DNA from: Cryobacterium sp. SO1
GTDB taxonomy: Bacteria > Actinomycetota > Actinomycetes > Actinomycetales > Microbacteriaceae
Direction: 5' to 3'
Assembly (NCBI RefSeq): GCF_004210215.2
Contig: NZ_CP067394.1
Coordinates: 2,914,001 to 2,978,000, forward strand
DNA length: 64,000 nucleotides
The position numbers and the translations under genes were made by a program. The notes under the pieces were generated by a model. The model did not search any database, was not told where the DNA came from, and worked only from the letters and a program-made list of their open reading frames with translations. Numbering within the stretch: the stretch's first letter is position 1; each line of letters opens with the position of its first letter. Below, one piece after another: positions 1 through 8,817 of the stretch.

Positions 1-259
1 GTTCGATCAGTTGCGGCGCGACGTGCGCGAAGTCCGGTGCCTGCATGATGTCGGCGGCGCGGATGCGGTGGATGTCCTGCCTGCCCAGATCTCGGCCCGG
101 ATTGATCAGCGTGTCCCAGCTGCCGGTGATGCGACCACTTGGATCGACGTGGACAACGGCCACCTCGATAACCCGGTGGCTCGACTTGGCGAAGAGGCCG
201 GTGGTTTCGAAGTCGATGACCGCGTAGCCCCTGGCGCTCGAATCAAGGCTGTGCGACAT
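1..259 (-). CDS. DEDDh-family 3'-5' exonuclease (DnaQ/epsilon-like), N-terminal part
   Basis: Reading the minus strand from the ATG at 259 gives 86 codons that run off the left edge. Residues 16-21 read DFETTG, the exonuclease I motif with the two metal-binding acidic residues (D16, E18). Further on come INPGRDLG and IHRI, the usual segment of DnaQ-like 3'-5' exonucleases between motifs I and II. Such proteins trim 3' ends during DNA repair or replication proofreading; whether this is a stand-alone exonuclease or a larger fusion cannot be told because the C-terminus is missing. Confidence 0.85.
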   Translation of the reverse strand, partial: MSHSLDSSARGYAVIDFETTGLFAKSSHRVIEVAVVHVDPSGRITGSWDTLINPGRDLGRQDIHRIRAADIMQAPDFAHVAPQLIE

Positions 260-577
260 AGTGCGTCCGTTCCCCCGTGCGCCTGAGGCATCGGGGATGA
301 TGGCGGCGTCGGCTCAGCTTTCCAGGGAGTTGGTGCTCTGTCCACTCCCCAGTGGTGGTGGGTGCGAAGGGCTTCTCGCTGAGCGTGCGCCGTGCGGTCG
401 ATCACTCTTCCCAGATCCACGAACAGGTAGATCGTCCGGGTTGACTTCCCCGGCGCCGGCCCCGGTTGGGGGTTGGTGCCAAGCCACTCGCTCCTGAAGG
501 ATGAAAGAGCGCGGGTGCGCCGCCTAGGGGGAATTCCATGGACAGATCTACGCAGCCGTGTGCCCGCTCAAGGACTC

Positions 578-1282
578 ATGGCCATGGTGCTCAACTCTCA
601 GACCAGCGGCGATCTGGCGCCGTCGCCACGGCCTGGAATGATTCGCCTCAACGAAGAAGCTCGGCCTTGGTACACGGGTGCGATCGGCGAACGCCGGGTG
701 GGGAGACTACTGGCTGAGCTCGGGCCCGACTGGACTGTGCTGCACTCCGTGCCGGTTGGCAGCGGTACAAGCGATATCGATCATGTCGTGATCGGCCAGC
801 CGGGCGTATTCACGATCAATACGAAACACCACCCGGGCAAGTCTGTCTGGATCGGTGGAAAGGGAATGCTGGTCGGTGGTCACCGGGTGCCATACATCCG
901 CAACGCCATCCACGAAGCCGAGCGCGCGGCTACCCTGCTTTCGGCAGCGAGCGGAATGACTGTACCGGTGACGTCCATAATCACGCTCGTGGATGTGTCG
1001 AACGTCGTCACGAAGAGCCCACCGGATGGCGGCGCCGTCGAATTGCACATCGTGACAGAGCGCCGACTTCTCCAAACCCTCACGACTTGGCACAAGAAGC
1101 CTGAGCAGCATCAGGACGGAGTCGCGATCAACACCGCATTCGAAGCGCTGCATGACGGTGTCGCCGTGATGGACGCGCACATCCGCCGCCGCGCCTACTG
1201 GGTTGGCCTAGCGAAGCGGCTGGTGCCAGTGTTGGTCCCATTCGTTGCGGCCGCGATTTTCTATCGGTCGTTCGCCCGCTGA
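578..1282 (+). CDS. NERD (nuclease-related) domain protein with C-terminal membrane anchor
   Basis: A 234-residue product. The central part has the NERD core SDIDHVVIGQPGVFTINTKH, in which the acidic residues and the final lysine match the predicted nuclease-like site. The last 30 residues form one hydrophobic helix followed by a basic tail, so it is probably membrane-bound with the NERD domain in the cytoplasm. The frame stays open upstream to 473, but AAGGA at 570-574 favours ATG 578 or 584. A paralogue with the same order of domain and anchor lies at 61286-62086. The biological role of NERD proteins is not established; nuclease activity is inferred from fold only. Confidence 0.75.
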   Translation: MAMVLNSQTSGDLAPSPRPGMIRLNEEARPWYTGAIGERRVGRLLAELGPDWTVLHSVPVGSGTSDIDHVVIGQPGVFTINTKHHPGKSVWIGGKGMLVGGHRVPYIRNAIHEAERAATLLSAASGMTVPVTSIITLVDVSNVVTKSPPDGGAVELHIVTERRLLQTLTTWHKKPEQHQDGVAINTAFEALHDGVAVMDAHIRRRAYWVGLAKRLVPVLVPFVAAAIFYRSFAR

Positions 1283-1307
1283 GTGCCTGGCGGCAACCGC
1301 GCCGTCA

Positions 1308-1562
1308 TCATCGGGCATCCAAGTTCTCGAGCGCAGCCTGCAGGGTGGAGGTCGCGTCGACGCAGCCGGGCAGCGCCGCGAGACCCGCGAGGGAAGGCGT
1401 GAGTCGCTGCCCACCGACCGACGCGGAAACGCTGGCTTTCTCCCGCACTGCATTAGCTGGCACTTCGTATCCGGCCAAGATCTCGTAGGTCTGGGCCGCG
1501 AACACGACGAAGATCGCGGCGTCAAAGTCGGGGCGACATCCGCCACACGTTCCGCGGGCATC
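1308..1562 (-). pseudogene. C-terminal remnant of an unidentified protein
   Basis: The minus strand ends at a TGA at 1308 and the preceding 70-80 codons read like genuine protein (FDAAIFVVFAAQTYEILAGY, then a segment with EVPANAVREKA). Further upstream the frame simply runs antisense through the DM13 gene, so no plausible start or N-terminal domain exists. The pattern of hydrophobic strand, Y/W-E and then a VP-containing helix is like the tail of small nuclease-fold proteins, but I cannot name the family with confidence. It fills most of the 1283-1602 gap. Confidence 0.35.
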
Positions 1563-1602
1563 AACACGGGAGCGGGGCTTCGCAGCATCTAGGGTGAGCA
1601 TC

Positions 1603-2115
1603 ATGGGGCGAACACGGGCACGTCGATGGATGGGCATGGTCGGGATTCCGGTCGCGGTGTTGATGGGCGGGTGCACAGCGACCTCAGATCCGGAGCCGCC
1701 ACCCACGGCCGCCACCGCGCCTCCGACCGGGGACGCCCAGGCATCCGATCTCAGTAAGTTCGAACAGCAACTGCCGCTCAGCGGGCAGTTCGTCTCCCAA
1801 GCAACAGCCACTGAGGGCACCGTCGACATTGAGCGCCGCAATGATGGGTCAGTCTGGGTCCTGCTCGAGGACTTCCACACCGGGGACGCCGCAGATCTGC
1901 GTCTCTATCTGAAGGAGGATGCCCTGCTTCAGGATGCGGACGGCTTCTGGGGCTCCGCCGAGGGCGGTTACGAGATCGCGGTGATCGACCCGGGCGCCTC
2001 CACCCAAGAGATCGAGGTCCCCGGGGCCTGGGACATGCCGGCGATCCAGTCGCTCACCGTCATGGACTACACGCCGCCCGATTTCCCTGCACTGGGTTCT
2101 GTCACGCTCGACTGA
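1603..2115 (+). CDS. DM13-domain lipoprotein
   Basis: The 170-residue product begins with an RTRARRW basic stretch, a hydrophobic helix and the lipobox LMGGC, so it should be exported and lipid-anchored. A Pro/Thr-rich linker follows and then a DM13-like domain from about residue 48: GQFVSQATATEGTV, LLEDFHTGDAADLRLYL, and a C-terminal YTPPDFPALGSVTL. DM13 domains are proposed to take part in extracellular redox reactions; no substrate is evident here. ATG 1603 is chosen because AGGGTGAG lies just upstream; GTG 1594 is the alternative. Confidence 0.75.
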   Translation: MGRTRARRWMGMVGIPVAVLMGGCTATSDPEPPPTAATAPPTGDAQASDLSKFEQQLPLSGQFVSQATATEGTVDIERRNDGSVWVLLEDFHTGDAADLRLYLKEDALLQDADGFWGSAEGGYEIAVIDPGASTQEIEVPGAWDMPAIQSLTVMDYTPPDFPALGSVTLD

Positions 2116-2178
2116 TCGCTGCAGTCGCGCTGCGGCCGACCGACGGTCACGGGCGCGCAGCATCCTAGGCTCACACGT

Positions 2179-2802
2179 ATGGCCCTCGACATCACTGCTG
2201 CGTATGCCCGGCGTGCGGTGGAGTACGCCGAGCAACTCGGCTCGATGACATCGGTGCATCCAGCGGATCTGCAGCTGGTCACCGGGTGGGCCGAACGGCT
2301 CGACGGCCCGGTGATCGATGCCGGCTGCGGGCCGGGGCACTGGACGGGGTATCTCGCCGAGCGAGGAGTGAACGTGCGGGGCGTCGACCTGGTGCCGAGC
2401 TTCATCGACCACGCCCGGCGTGCCTATCCCAAAGGGTTTTTCGCGGTCGGCGACCTCGGCGCGTTACCGGAGACGGCCGGCACGGTGGCGGGCGTTCTTG
2501 CCTGGTACTCGCTCATTCACCACAAGCCCGGCTCCCTCCGGGGCGCTCATGCCGAGTTCGCCCGGGTGCTGCGCCCGGGTGGAGAGCTCCTGCTCGGCTT
2601 CTTCGAAGGCCCGGCGGTCGCGCAGTTTGACCATGCCGTCGCGACCGCGTATTTCTGGCCCGTCGACGCTCTGAACGACGAGCTGCGCGCCGCTCACTTC
2701 GACATCATCGAGACCCACACGCGCACCGGGCCCGGGCATCGGCCACACGGCGCGATCCTGGCTCGAGTTTGCGCCCCAGAGGATGCCGTCGTCCCTCGAT
2801 AG
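2179..2802 (+). CDS. Class I SAM-dependent methyltransferase
   Basis: 207 residues with the SAM-binding motif I VIDAGCGPGHWTGYL (residues about 44-58), the acidic end of strand 2 in VRGVDLVPSF, and the VLRPGGELLLGF post-I segment typical of Methyltransf_11/25 enzymes. The substrate cannot be deduced. The stretch of 22 bases at 2212-2233 recurs exactly at 11662-11683, just after a truncated TetR gene. Stands alone; the next gene is convergent. Confidence 0.85.
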   Translation: MALDITAAYARRAVEYAEQLGSMTSVHPADLQLVTGWAERLDGPVIDAGCGPGHWTGYLAERGVNVRGVDLVPSFIDHARRAYPKGFFAVGDLGALPETAGTVAGVLAWYSLIHHKPGSLRGAHAEFARVLRPGGELLLGFFEGPAVAQFDHAVATAYFWPVDALNDELRAAHFDIIETHTRTGPGHRPHGAILARVCAPEDAVVPR

Positions 2803-2905
2803 TCGAGCTGACCCCAGCCTGCGCGCACCTATCCAGCTGCGCTCGGCCTGGGCACGGGGTGGCGCAGCTCCGCCGTGTCGGGGAAGCGTCACCGCAGGCG
2901 ATGGA

Positions 2906-3529
2906 CTACTGGACACCGACTGAAGGGTAGCGCCCACCACTGAGGGCGCCGGACACGAGGGTCTGAACGAGCTCGTCAGCGTTGTAGTCCGAATCGTGGG
3001 TCGCTCCGATGCACAGGTTCCCGATGCCCTTCAGGAGGCTGTACCCGTTCAGGGCCATCTCGTGCTCTGGGATGCCCCGGCCAGCACGGGCCGCCTCGAG
3101 GAGCGTGCCGCAGACCGGTACGAGCCGATCGACGAAGTACGCGTGAAGCGCGTCTGATCCGGCGTTGTCGCCGTGAAGTGCGCCGGCGAGCCCGTGCTTG
3201 GTCACCAGGAAATCCACGAACAGTGCCACCCATTCGCGGAGGGCCACTTCAGCGGTCTGCTCGGCGAGCAGCCTCGGCCCGGCTTCCGCGCACGCCTCGA
3301 CCTGGTGCCGGTACACCGCCACGACCAACTCCGACCGGGTGGGAAAGTGCCGGTAGATGGTGCCCATCCCGACACCCGCTTTCGCCGCTATTTGGCGCAC
3401 GGGCGCGTCCACGCCGGACTCCACGAACACTTCCGCGGCCGCATCGAGCAAGGCCTGAGGGCTTCGGCGCGGGCGGCCCACCTGCCGGGGTTCGGCGGGG
3501 GGCCCCGGCGAGTCCTGCGTGTCGATCAT
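2906..3529 (-). CDS. TetR-family transcriptional repressor
   Basis: 207 residues. The N-terminal helix-turn-helix is clear (ALLDAAAEVFVESG, then VRQIAAKAGVGMGTIYRHFP at about residues 43-62), followed by the helical ligand domain of the TetR_C_33-like type. It is divergent from the alpha/beta hydrolase at 3645, and two near-perfect palindromes lie in the shared intergenic region, so it very likely represses itself and the hydrolase until a small ligand binds. Confidence 0.9.
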   Translation of the reverse strand: MIDTQDSPGPPAEPRQVGRPRRSPQALLDAAAEVFVESGVDAPVRQIAAKAGVGMGTIYRHFPTRSELVVAVYRHQVEACAEAGPRLLAEQTAEVALREWVALFVDFLVTKHGLAGALHGDNAGSDALHAYFVDRLVPVCGTLLEAARAGRGIPEHEMALNGYSLLKGIGNLCIGATHDSDYNADELVQTLVSGALSGGRYPSVGVQ

Positions 3530-3563
3530 GTTCCCCTCGCCATCGTTCTGCCCGCTCTTGCAT

Positions 3564-3607
3564 TACGGAGCGTTGTTCCGTATTGTTACGGAGCGGCGCT
3601 CCGATAA
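3564..3607. promoter_or_regulatory. Tandem TetR operators between divergent genes
   Basis: Two palindromes: TACGGAGCGTTGTTCCGTA at 3564-3582 and ACGGAGCGGCGCTCCGAT at 3588-3605. They share the half-site CGGAGC/GCTCCG or a one-base variant and are spaced about two helical turns centre to centre. The location between the TetR gene and the divergent hydrolase makes them its likely operators. Confidence 0.7.
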
Positions 3608-3644
3608 CTAGTCTTTCAGAGCGCACCACCGAAAGGAAATTACT

Positions 3645-4589
3645 GTGACCTCATCCATCCTTAGCGCCCTCGACCGTATCGTCGGCGGCGGCACCCCGGT
3701 CGCGTCCGTGGCTCCCGTGACCCTGTCGGCTCCGGGCCGCGCGGTTGCGCTGCAGGTACGCATCTCCGCCCCGGTAACCGGCAGCAACCTGCCCGTGGTG
3801 TTGTTCTCGCACGGCAACGGGTGGAACCTCGACGGATACGCGCCTCTCACCGCGTTCTGGGCATCTCGCGGGTTCGTGGTCATCCAGCCCACGCACCTGG
3901 ATTCGCGTCGTTATGGGTTCGGTTTCGACCACCCGGTGTTCCCGACGATCTGGACCGAGCGGATCGCGGATCTCACGCGCGCGCTGGACCAGCTCGACAC
4001 CATCGAAGCCGCCGTCCCGGGCCTCAAGGGGCGACTGGACCGCAGCCGCGTCGCCGCCACCGGTCACTCCTGGGGAAGCCAAACCGCACAGTCGCTCCTC
4101 GGCGCGCGGATCGTCGACGAGGAAGGCCATGTCGGTCAGGACGGGTCCGACAGCCGCGTGAGCGCGGGTATTCTCTTTGCTGCAACGGGGCTCGGCGGTG
4201 ACGACCTGCACCCGTTCGCCCAGGCGAACTTCCCGTTCATGCGCCCCTCCTTCCAGGAGCTGACCACATCGACCCTCGTCATCGCCGGCGACCACGATCA
4301 GTCCAAGATGTCCAGCCGCGGACCCGACTGGTTCACCGACGCGTACACCCACAGCCCCGGAGCCACCGACCTCCTCACCCTGCACGGTGCCGAGCACGGC
4401 CTCGGCGGGATCGTCGGATACGAGGTGGCCGAGACCACCGACGAGAACCCCGAGCGCGTCGCCATCATCCAGCGTCTGAGCACCGCCTACCTTCGAACCG
4501 CTCTTCACGTCGACGAGAACAGCTGGCCCGCCGCCCGCGCCGCCTTCCGTGACGGCACCGAGTCGATCGGCCAGGTCGACAGCAAGTAG
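3645..4589 (+). CDS. Alpha/beta hydrolase (chlorophyllase/PAF-acetylhydrolase-like)
   Basis: 314 residues, GTG start with GAAAGGAA upstream. The oxyanion strand VVLFSHGNG (about 50-58) and the nucleophile elbow ATGHSWGSQT (serine near 141) are present, and a C-terminal HGAEHGLGG supplies the likely catalytic histidine. This arrangement fits dienelactone-hydrolase or chlorophyllase-like serine esterases. Probably regulated by the divergent TetR protein, so it may act on the regulator's ligand; substrate unknown. Confidence 0.85.
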   Translation: MTSSILSALDRIVGGGTPVASVAPVTLSAPGRAVALQVRISAPVTGSNLPVVLFSHGNGWNLDGYAPLTAFWASRGFVVIQPTHLDSRRYGFGFDHPVFPTIWTERIADLTRALDQLDTIEAAVPGLKGRLDRSRVAATGHSWGSQTAQSLLGARIVDEEGHVGQDGSDSRVSAGILFAATGLGGDDLHPFAQANFPFMRPSFQELTTSTLVIAGDHDQSKMSSRGPDWFTDAYTHSPGATDLLTLHGAEHGLGGIVGYEVAETTDENPERVAIIQRLSTAYLRTALHVDENSWPAARAAFRDGTESIGQVDSK

Positions 4590-4723
4590 GGCGACGGCTC
4601 ACGGCACGGGGGCGGATGCGCGTACTGCCCAGCAACGGGGCACTCCCGACGACCAGTCCGGGCCCGGTCGTTGGGAGGCCGTTACCTTGCGCTCTCTCGT
4701 CGACCGAACGACGGAGTAGGACC

Positions 4724-5787
4724 ATGGCACTCATCGACAACGGCATCTACGTGACTGGGCAGCGCACCTCCAGCCCGCAGAGCCTCGTCGAGACCTACCA
4801 GCAGTTACGCGAATGCGAGGGGATGGCCTGGATCGGGCTGTACCGGCCCGATGCGGACGAGATCCGCAGCGTCGCCGACGAGTTCTCGCTGCATCCGCTC
4901 GCCGTCGAAGACGCACTCAAGGGTCACCAGCGGGCCAAGCTCGAGCGGTTCGGCGACACCCTCTTCGTGGTGCTGCGGCCGGCCTGGTACCTGGACGCCG
5001 AGGAGCGGGTGGAGTTCGGCGAGGTGAACGTGTTCATCGGGCCGGGCTTCGTCGTGACGGTGCGGCACGCCGAGAACCCCGACCTGGCCAACGTGCGCCG
5101 GCGGATGGAGTCGAACCCGGCCCTGCTCGCCCTTGGGCCCGAGGCGGTGCTGCACGCCGTGCTCGACGAGGTGGTGGATGCGTACGCCCCGGTGGTCGCC
5201 GGCCTGGAGAACGACATCGACGAGATCGAGAACCAACTCTTCGGCGGCGACCCGTCGGTGTCCCGGCGTATCTACGAGCTGCTCAGCGAGGTGATCGACT
5301 TCCAGCGTGCCACCGGGCCGCTGCGCGGCATGCTCGAGGCGCTGCTGCGCGGCTCGGAGAAGTACCAGGTGGACGTGGAGCTGCAGCGCTCCTTCCGGGA
5401 CGGGACGTGCTCGACCACGTGCTGCGGGTCACCGAGCAGGCCGACTCGTTCCGGGCGCTGTTGGAGAACGCGCTCACCGTGCACGCCACCCTGGTGACCC
5501 AGCAGCAGAACGACGAGATGCGCCGCCTCTCGGAGGCCGGCCTGGCGCAGAACGAGGAAACCCGGCGACTGTCGGAGGTGGGCCTGGCGCAGAACGAAGA
5601 GGTGAAGAAGATCTCCTCCTGGGCAGCGATCCTGTTCGCGCCAACGCTGGTGGGCACGATCTACGGGATGAACTTCGACAGCATGCCGGAGCTGCACTGG
5701 GAGTTCGGCTACCCGGTGGCGGTGGCGGCGATGGGGCTGATGGGGTTGGGGCTGTGGGGGATCTTCAAGCGGCGCAAGTGGTTGTAG
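4724..5787 (+). pseudogene. corA: CorA-family magnesium transporter, broken by a 5-bp tandem duplication
   Basis: Frame 1 (ATG 4724) encodes the cytoplasmic alpha/beta domain through ELQRSFRD; the rest of the protein, including the two membrane helices and the signature YGMNF, continues in another frame to 5787. At the break GGGAC occurs twice in tandem (5397-5401, 5402-5406); removing one copy restores a continuous protein of about 350 residues reading FRDVLDHVLRV. A repeated LSEAGLAQNEE / LSEVGLAQNEE unit precedes the pore helices. CorA forms a pentameric Mg2+/Co2+ channel in the inner membrane. As written the gene is not translatable in full. Confidence 0.85.
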
Positions 5788-5793
5788 ACAGTT

Positions 5794-6228
5794 CTACGCC
5801 GTTGGCCCGACGACGAGCAGGGTGGTCTTGCACCGCGGGCAACGTCCGCAACCCAGGAAAGGGCCGCGCTTGCTGGTGCGGTTGACCATGAATCCATGGC
5901 CGCATTTGGGGCACACGGACGACCCGAGGGCTTCGCCAATAGCGTTCGTCCGCGGTACGCCGTGGTCGCCAATCAGTTCCATCAGGAACGGTGACTCCCG
6001 CTTATTGACAGTGAACAGCAGGACCGCCCGGCGAGCGCGGGTCATCGCCACATAGAAGAGCCGTCGTTCCTCGGCCTGCCTGAAATCCTCGGCGGCGGGC
6101 ATCGCCATGCGCAGCACCGGGTCGTTTGGGATGGTGCTCGGGAATCCCCACTTGCCCGAAACCATGCCCGGGATCACGATGTAGTCCGCCTCGGCACCCT
6201 TTGACCCATGGATGGTCATGAACGTCAC
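5794..6228 (-). pseudogene. 3' end of a UvrD/helicase-IV-like helicase with C-terminal zinc ribbon
   Basis: The 144 codons start directly in helicase motif V (VTFMTIHGSKGAEADYIVIP) and contain motif VI (RLFYVAMTRARRAVLLF), then a cysteine-rich tail CPKCGHGFM...CGRCPRCKTTL resembling topoisomerase-type zinc ribbons. All upstream motifs (Walker A, II, III, IV) are missing: sequence similarity to a helicase stops at about 6229, where the promoter region of the IclR gene begins. This looks like a gene cut by arrival of the neighbouring KDG cassette. It converges with corA, with only 6 bases between the stops. Confidence 0.75.
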
Positions 6229-6234
6229 CTAGCC

Positions 6235-6268
6235 TTCCTATACGTGGGATGGGTTCCGATACGTGGCA
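6235..6268. promoter_or_regulatory. Direct repeat, likely IclR operator
   Basis: TTCCTATACGTGGGA (6235-6249) and TTCCGATACGTGGCA (6254-6268) match at 13 of 15 positions with 19-base periodicity, directly in front of the IclR gene. IclR-family proteins often bind such repeats to control their own promoter. Confidence 0.45.
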
Positions 6269-6278
6269 TGATGGTTGG

Positions 6279-7049
6279 ATGGAAGCCAATCCTGCTGGTG
6301 CCCGAACGCTGGAACGTGGACTCAGCCTGCTCGATCACGTCGCTGCGGGCGCAAATCGTCTGGAAGAGATCACTCAGGCGTCAGGCCTGAGCCGCTCCGC
6401 AACCCATCGGATGCTGACCTCATTGGTGGGAGCCAGGTATCTCCGCCAGGGGCCTGACCACAGGTATCATTTGGGCATCAAGCTGCTTGAGCTCGGCGCC
6501 AAGGCGGAGGCGATGATCAGCCTCCCCGACGCCGTGCAGACTGTTCTTGCCGATGTTGCCAAGACAACTCAGGACACTACGCATCTGGGCATCCTCAGTG
6601 GTAACGATGTACTCTATTTGGCCAAGGCGCGCGGGCACCGGGGCATTGAGATGGCGTCCCGGCCCGGGGCGAGGCTGCGGGCACAGAATACGGCCATGGG
6701 CAAGGTCCTGCTGGCTCAACGTAGCAATGACGAGGCCATCAGCACCTTCGATGCTGCCGCAGTGGCGACGCCCCGGTCAATCCGAGATGTTGGTGCCTTC
6801 CAGGAAGCACTGGACCAGGTGCGGGCCTCCGGTTATGCATTGGACGATCAGGAGAATGAGCTCGGCATCACGTGCGTGGGCATCGCCATCCCCGATCTGC
6901 TGGGTGAGGTCGCGGCGGCTGTGTCCATCTCATCCCCCAGCGTCTACATGAACCCGGAACGGATCCAATCTCTCGTGGCGCTGCTTCGGGATGTGCAGCC
7001 TGAGCTGAGCCGGTGCCTGCCGCCAGGATTCGAGAGGGCCTGGATCTGA
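6279..7049 (+). CDS. IclR-family transcriptional regulator
   Basis: 256 residues from ATG 6279. An N-terminal winged helix (LERGLSLLDHV, ITQASGLSRSATHRMLTSL) is followed by the IclR ligand domain (DTTHLGILSGNDVLYL, AMGKVLLAQ, ELGITCVGIAIPD). It faces away from the helicase remnant and converges with the KDG kinase gene, whose operon it probably controls in response to a sugar acid or KDG. An upstream ATG at 6249 exists but has no better signal. Confidence 0.9.
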   Translation: MEANPAGARTLERGLSLLDHVAAGANRLEEITQASGLSRSATHRMLTSLVGARYLRQGPDHRYHLGIKLLELGAKAEAMISLPDAVQTVLADVAKTTQDTTHLGILSGNDVLYLAKARGHRGIEMASRPGARLRAQNTAMGKVLLAQRSNDEAISTFDAAAVATPRSIRDVGAFQEALDQVRASGYALDDQENELGITCVGIAIPDLLGEVAAAVSISSPSVYMNPERIQSLVALLRDVQPELSRCLPPGFERAWI

Positions 7050-7111
7050 GGCGAGAACCTGCCGTGCCGCGCGCCTCGACGGCGGCCATGGCCTGACTCT
7101 CGCAACCGGTG

Positions 7112-7139
7112 GGTCACAGTGCTCCTCGTTTCTGTGACC
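7112..7139. terminator. Hairpin between convergent IclR and KDG kinase genes
   Basis: GGTCACAG (7112-7119) and CTGTGACC (7132-7139) form an 8-bp perfect stem with a 12-base loop in the gap between convergent genes. No strong T tract follows, so efficiency is uncertain. Confidence 0.4.
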
Positions 7140-7204
7140 GGTTGGCCGCTCCATCCGCGGTCTGTTTGCGGACAGGTCGAAAACCGCTTGCATTCTGCCC
7201 GGGT

Positions 7205-8155
7205 TCAGCGTGCCACGGGTTCGGTGGCGTCCAGCAGGGAAAGTTCGTGCCTGCGCGGCATACCTTCCCAGTCGCCGGGCACCAGGCAGGCAAAGGCTCC
7301 GACGCGGACTGCCGTTAGCAGCCGCTCCTGCACGGTGCAGCCTGCCAGCAGGTCCGCGATGTAGCCGGCCACGAAGGCGTCACCGGCACCCACGGTGTCG
7401 ATTGCGTTCACTCTGACAGCATCCTGCTCGTATTCGATTCCTTCGATCACGGCCGCACAGCCTTCCGCCCCTCGCTTGATGATGGTCTGGCTTGGTCCCA
7501 TGGAGGTGATCCTGCGGGCAAGCTCCAGGGAATCCCCCGACTTGCCAACCGCTATGACGGCTTCGTCATCGCCTGCGAAGACGATGTCGGCCTGGGCGAT
7601 ATAGTTCCGGAATGCCCTTCCGGCATCCTCCTCGGACCACAGTGAGGAACGATAGTTGAGGTCGAACGAGACCATTACACCGGCCTCGCGCGCGACGTCC
7701 AGCGCGTATTGTGCTGCCTGGGCCGCGGATGGTGACAGGGCGGGTGTGATGCCGGTGAGGTGCAGCAGCCGTGAATGAGCAATCCGTTCGATGGGGATGT
7801 CCTCCTTTGACAGCCGAGACCCTGCGCTTCCGGCCCGGTAGTACCAGACCTTGAGCTGGTCCATTGTGCGCCGTTCCTTAATCATGATGCCGGTGGGCGC
7901 CGTGGGGTCGTGCAGCGGGTCAACTACGATCCCCTCGGCGGCGAGCTCACGAAGGACGAGTTCGCCGAGGCTGTCGTTGCCGACCCGGCCAACCCAGGTC
8001 ACCGTTGTGTTAAGGCGGCGAAGTGCGATCGCGAAGTTGCTCTCGGAACCGCCCATGCCAAGGCTGAGTGAGGACACCAGGGCCAGCGGGCCTGGCGTCT
8101 CCGCCTTCATCAGTCCCATGGTTTCGCCAATAGTGACGACATCCGTGAAGATCAT
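7205..8155 (-). CDS. kdgK: 2-dehydro-3-deoxygluconokinase (KDG kinase), PfkB family
   Basis: 316 residues. The PfkB signatures are present: GGSESNFAIALRRL near residue 35 and DTVGAGDAFVAGY at 253-265 with the catalytic base D259; DLNYRSSLW (165-173) is typical of KDG kinases. It phosphorylates 2-keto-3-deoxygluconate to KDPG in the cytoplasm. The start overlaps the aldolase stop by ATGA, so the two are translationally coupled and together take KDG to pyruvate and glyceraldehyde 3-phosphate. Confidence 0.9.
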   Translation of the reverse strand: MIFTDVVTIGETMGLMKAETPGPLALVSSLSLGMGGSESNFAIALRRLNTTVTWVGRVGNDSLGELVLRELAAEGIVVDPLHDPTAPTGIMIKERRTMDQLKVWYYRAGSAGSRLSKEDIPIERIAHSRLLHLTGITPALSPSAAQAAQYALDVAREAGVMVSFDLNYRSSLWSEEDAGRAFRNYIAQADIVFAGDDEAVIAVGKSGDSLELARRITSMGPSQTIIKRGAEGCAAVIEGIEYEQDAVRVNAIDTVGAGDAFVAGYIADLLAGCTVQERLLTAVRVGAFACLVPGDWEGMPRRHELSLLDATEPVAR

Positions 8156-8817
8156 CTGGTGCCCCTCGACCGGACTGCGTCTGCAACCAGGGAACTGAGC
8201 CGTTCGGCCCGGGCGGTGAGCGCGGCGAGGCTGCCACCGGCGAATGCGTCACGGAGCAGCGGGCCGCCCAGGCTGACTGCAAGGGCTCCGGCCGCGATCC
8301 AGTCCGCGGCATCATCGATTCCGATTCCGCCGGACGGAATGACCCTCATGTCCGGGAAGGGCCCGCGCAGCTGCCCCAGGTAGCCCGGCCCGACCGCTGA
8401 GGCCGGGAACAGCTTCACGGCTGTTGCACCCGCCTGCATCCCGGTCAGGAGTTCCGTGGGCGTCAGGCCGCCGGGATACACCGGAACGCCGGCTTGAACC
8501 GCCATGTGCACCACGTCCACCACCATGGCGGGCGTCACCAGGTAGTCAGCACCGTCGTCGAGGGCGCGTGCGGCCTCCTCGCGGGAAGTGACGGTGCCAA
8601 CCCCGATTTCCACGTCGGGACCGAATTCCTGTTTCAGTTCGGGCAGGAAGGCAAACACTCCGTCAGTACTCAGGGTCAGTTCTATGGAGCGGACTCCGCC
8701 CCTGACCAGGGCTTCGATGACAGGAGCGTACTCGCGCGCATGGCGGGCGCGGAGGACTGCCACAACCGGGGTGGCCTGCAGGATGGCGGAGACGGGTGGG
8801 CGCTGGATTTCGATCAT
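8152..8817 (-). CDS. eda: KDPG/KDG aldolase (2-dehydro-3-deoxy-phosphogluconate aldolase)
   Basis: 221 residues from ATG 8817, class I aldolase barrel of the Eda type. Visible active-site features: VVAVLRA (R23), SIELTL (E46), GVGTV (72-76), and the Schiff-base lysine in ATAVKLFPAS (K135), then SGGI near the phosphate site. It cleaves KDPG to pyruvate and glyceraldehyde 3-phosphate. Start overlaps the preceding 46-codon frame by ATGA and its stop overlaps kdgK, so it sits inside a coupled operon. Confidence 0.9.
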   Translation of the reverse strand: MIEIQRPPVSAILQATPVVAVLRARHAREYAPVIEALVRGGVRSIELTLSTDGVFAFLPELKQEFGPDVEIGVGTVTSREEAARALDDGADYLVTPAMVVDVVHMAVQAGVPVYPGGLTPTELLTGMQAGATAVKLFPASAVGPGYLGQLRGPFPDMRVIPSGGIGIDDAADWIAAGALAVSLGGPLLRDAFAGGSLAALTARAERLSSLVADAVRSRGTR

